From Betaproteobacteria bacterium GR16-43 (GTDB lineage: Bacteria; Pseudomonadota; Gammaproteobacteria; Burkholderiales; Usitatibacteraceae): 64,000 nucleotides of DNA. The notes beneath the pieces are model-generated. The model was given only the letters and a program-made list of their open reading frames with translations, did no database searches and had not been told where the DNA came from. The DNA is taken from the NCBI GenBank assembly GCA_001953215.1, contig CP019169.1:2666001-2730000 (forward strand), read 5' to 3'. Both the position numbers and the translations under genes were made by a program. Shown here one piece after another: positions 62,079-64,000 of the stretch. The stretch's first letter is position 1. The number at the start of each line of letters is the position of its first letter.

Positions 62079-63103
62079 CGCGCCGCCTTTGCCGGGCGCA
62101 GGGCCGCGCGCGCGTCGGCGATGAGGCCCGGGCCGCGGTAGATGAAGCCGGTGTAGACCTGCACCAGCGAAGCCCCGGCGTCGATCTTCGCCTTCGCGTC
62201 GGCGCCCGAGAGGATGCCGCCCACGCCGATGAGCGGGACCTTCTTCCCCAGTGCGGCCGAGAGCTTGCGCAGGACCTCGGTCGATTTCGCGAACACGGGC
62301 CGGCCGCTGAGGCCGCCGGCTTCGGCGGCGTGCCGATGCCCCGCGACCGCCTCGCGATCCACCGTGGTGTTGGTCGCGATGAGCGCGTCGATGCCGTGCT
62401 TCAACGCGAGCTCCGCGATCGCGGCGATCTGTTCGTCATCGAGGTCCGGCGCGACCTTCACGGCGAGGGGCTTGCGAATGTGGTGCTTCGCGGCGAGCGC
62501 GTCGCGGCGGCCGACGACCGCGCCGAGGAGTTCGTCCAGCAACTTGGGCGATTGCAGGTCGCGCAGGTTCTTCGTGTTGGGCGACGAGATGTTGAGCGTG
62601 ACGTAGGTCGCCGCTTCGTAGACCGCGTCGAGGCAGAGGAGATAGTCGTCGGCCGCGCGTTCCACCGGCGTGTCGAAATTCTTGCCGATGTTGATGCCCA
62701 GCACGCCGCGGAAGCTCGCGCGCTCGACGTTGCGCAGCAGGTTCTCGAGGCCGCCGTTGTTGAAGCCCAGCCGGTTGATGATCGCCTCGTGCTCGGGCAG
62801 CCGGAACATGCGCGGCTTCGGGTTGCCGGGTTGCGGGCGCGGGGTGACGGTTCCGATCTCGACGAAGCCGAAGCCCAGTGCGGCGAGCGCGTCGATGGAG
62901 TCGCCATTCTTGTCGAGGCCCGCGGCGAGGCCGACCGGGTTCGGGAAATCGATGCCCATCACGCGCTTCGATTCACCGGCATCCGCTCCGGCGCCCAGCA
63001 ATGCCGCGGCGGGGCCGAGGGCGCAGAGCGACTTCAGCGCGAGGTCGTGCGCAACTTCGGGGTCAAGGCGGAACAGGGCCGCGCGGGCTAGGGAGTAGAG
63101 CAT
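62075..63103 (-). CDS. pyrD: Dihydroorotate dehydrogenase (quinone), class 2
   Basis: The 342-residue flavoprotein has the class 2 N-terminal membrane-associating extension ('[23 protein letters not shown]'), '[13 protein letters not shown]', the catalytic region '[18 protein letters not shown]' with the active-site Ser, 'ATNTT', and the FMN-phosphate loop '[10 protein letters not shown]'. It oxidises dihydroorotate to orotate with quinone in pyrimidine synthesis. It is the first gene of a five-gene minus-strand chain (pyrD-ald-rsxB-nth-DUF1841), every junction overlapping. Confidence 0.97.
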   Translation of the reverse strand: MLYSLARAALFRLDPEVAHDLALKSLCALGPAAALLGAGADAGESKRVMGIDFPNPVGLAAGLDKNGDSIDALAALGFGFVEIGTVTPRPQPGNPKPRMFRLPEHEAIINRLGFNNGGLENLLRNVERASFRGVLGINIGKNFDTPVERAADDYLLCLDAVYEAATYVTLNISSPNTKNLRDLQSPKLLDELLGAVVGRRDALAAKHHIRKPLAVKVAPDLDDEQIAAIAELALKHGIDALIATNTTVDREAVAGHRHAAEAGGLSGRPVFAKSTEVLRKLSAALGKKVPLIGVGGILSGADAKAKIDAGASLVQVYTGFIYRGPGLIADARAALRPAKAAR

Positions 63104-63123
63104 CTAACTGCCAGGAAAATGCA

Positions 63124-63258
63124 TTGAACCGCGGAGGCCCCGGAGGCCCCGGAGGAAAATCTTGCTTGAGAGCTTGCGTGATGGGATGCACCGCCGCGAA
63201 ATGCCGTCCTCACCCGAATTGCTTTTCCTCTGGGGCCTCCGGGGCCTCTGCGGTTCAA
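63124..63258. repeat. Imperfect 36-bp inverted repeat (TTGAACCGCAGAGG family)
   Basis: The arms at 63124-63159 and 63223-63258 are reverse complements at 34 of 36 positions and are separated by 63 bases, between bpt and pyrD. Each arm contains GGAGGCCCC-type tandem units. A single related arm occurs at 53556-53591. The spacer length equals that of the unrelated inverted repeat at 59311-59437. Confidence 0.8.
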
Positions 63259-63271
63259 TCGCTTTTGACTT

Positions 63272-63994
63272 TCAAGCGAGCCGCTTCCACTCACCCCGGG
63301 AGAGCCCCTCGATCGGACGGAACTGGTTCTTGTAGCTCATCTTCCGGCTCTGCGCGATCCAGTAGCCGAGGTACACGTAGGGCAGCCCGCGGCGGCGCGC
63401 CTCTTCCACCTGCCAGAGGATGTTGTAGGTGCCGTAGCTCGCCTTCGGTACCAGCGGGTCGAAGAACGTGTAGACCGAGGAGAGCCCGTCGGCCAGCTCG
63501 TCGATGATCGAGACCATGCGCAGTTCCCCGTGCTCGCGGAATTCGATCAGGCGCGTGGCGACGTTCGACTGCAGCAGGAAGTGGGCGTACTGCTCGCGGC
63601 TGTCGTGGTCCATGCCGCCGCCGCGGTGGCGCTCGCCCTGGTAGAGGCGGTAGAGCGCGTAGTGCTCGGCGTTGAACTTCAGCTCGCCGTACTTCGGTTC
63701 GAGCGCCGCGTGGCGCGCGGCGGCCCGGCGTTGCGCGCGGTTGGCTTCGAACTCGGCGGCGACCACGCGCACCGGCACGCAGGCGTGGCAGTGGTCGCAG
63801 TAGGGGCGGTAGGTGAAGGCGCCGCTGCGCCGGAAACCCGCGGAGACCAGGGCGCTGTACGTGTCCGTGTCGATGAGATAGCTGGGCGTGGCCACCTGCG
63901 AGCGCGCGAGGCGGCCCGACAGGTAACTGCAGGGATACGGGGCCGTCGCGTAGAACTGCAGGTTCGCGATCGGGAGGTCGTTCAGCTTCGCCAT
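63272..63994 (-). CDS. bpt: Aspartate/glutamate leucyltransferase (N-end rule)
   Basis: The 240-residue protein begins '[25 protein letters not shown]' and has the Bpt/Ate family Cys cluster '[16 protein letters not shown]' and the C-terminal motif '[24 protein letters not shown]'. It transfers leucine from tRNA to proteins with N-terminal Asp or Glu, marking them for ClpS/ClpAP. The ATG at 63994 is six bases from the window edge; in related genomes aat would lie upstream. Confidence 0.95.
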   Translation of the reverse strand: MAKLNDLPIANLQFYATAPYPCSYLSGRLARSQVATPSYLIDTDTYSALVSAGFRRSGAFTYRPYCDHCHACVPVRVVAAEFEANRAQRRAAARHAALEPKYGELKFNAEHYALYRLYQGERHRGGGMDHDSREQYAHFLLQSNVATRLIEFREHGELRMVSIIDELADGLSSVYTFFDPLVPKASYGTYNILWQVEEARRRGLPYVYLGYWIAQSRKMSYKNQFRPIEGLSRGEWKRLA

Positions 63995-64000
63995 CGGGCT

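Overview
The window is about 64 kb of GC-rich chromosomal DNA, very probably from a betaproteobacterium. The right-hand 10 kb carries housekeeping neighbourhoods typical of that group (gloB, a yafS-like methyltransferase, rnhA, dnaQ; rsxB, nth, DUF1841; bpt), tightly packed and with frequent GTG starts. No rRNA, tRNA, CRISPR array, insertion sequence or intact prophage was seen. The genus cannot be fixed from the sequence alone.

Region 1-49394 is dominated by nine large exported proteins, together about 32.7 kb. All end in the same seven-bladed FG-GAP/VCBS-type propeller, with blades of about 46 residues carrying D-x-[ND]-x-D-G calcium-loop motifs. Their N-terminal parts differ: YVTN plus kelch (1-6149, cut by the left edge), two jelly-roll-like domains (11503-13956), a lamin-tail-like domain (18442-19983), no extra domain (20033-21175), delta-60-type 'GGxF' repeats (22545-26690 and 26831-31672), RCC1 repeats (33600-39566 and 42957-47009) and NHL repeats (47025-49394). 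In five of the nine the N-terminal part counts to exactly 14 blades, that is two seven-bladed propellers.

Four different kinds of signalling system sit next to these genes: an ECF sigma factor with a Ser/Thr kinase-TPR protein (6242-9742), a LytS/LytR two-component pair (31779-33511), a SARP-like BTAD-ATPase-TPR activator (39706-42882) and a one-protein hybrid two-component system with an AraC output (49521-53531). Candidate binding sites are visible for three of them. The best is a pair of 9-bp repeats 21 bp apart, found upstream of both delta-60 genes at the same distance from a -10 element, and again upstream of lytS.

Region 14103-22422 is a minus-strand operon that I consider the most novel object here. 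It encodes an O-antigen-ligase-like membrane protein, a bare VCBS propeller, a lamin-tail VCBS protein, a TldD metalloprotease, three paralogous phage-tail-collar proteins and a TldE-like partner, mostly joined by overlaps or gaps of a few bases. It suggests proteolytic or other maturation of exported collar and propeller proteins.

Region 53532-64000 is ordinary core genome: an acetyltransferase and gloB on one strand; a methyltransferase, rnhA, dnaQ, a GGDEF/EAL protein and two small cytochromes c on the other; then a pyrD-ald-rsxB-nth-DUF1841 chain and bpt. Its gaps hold several dispersed repeat families.
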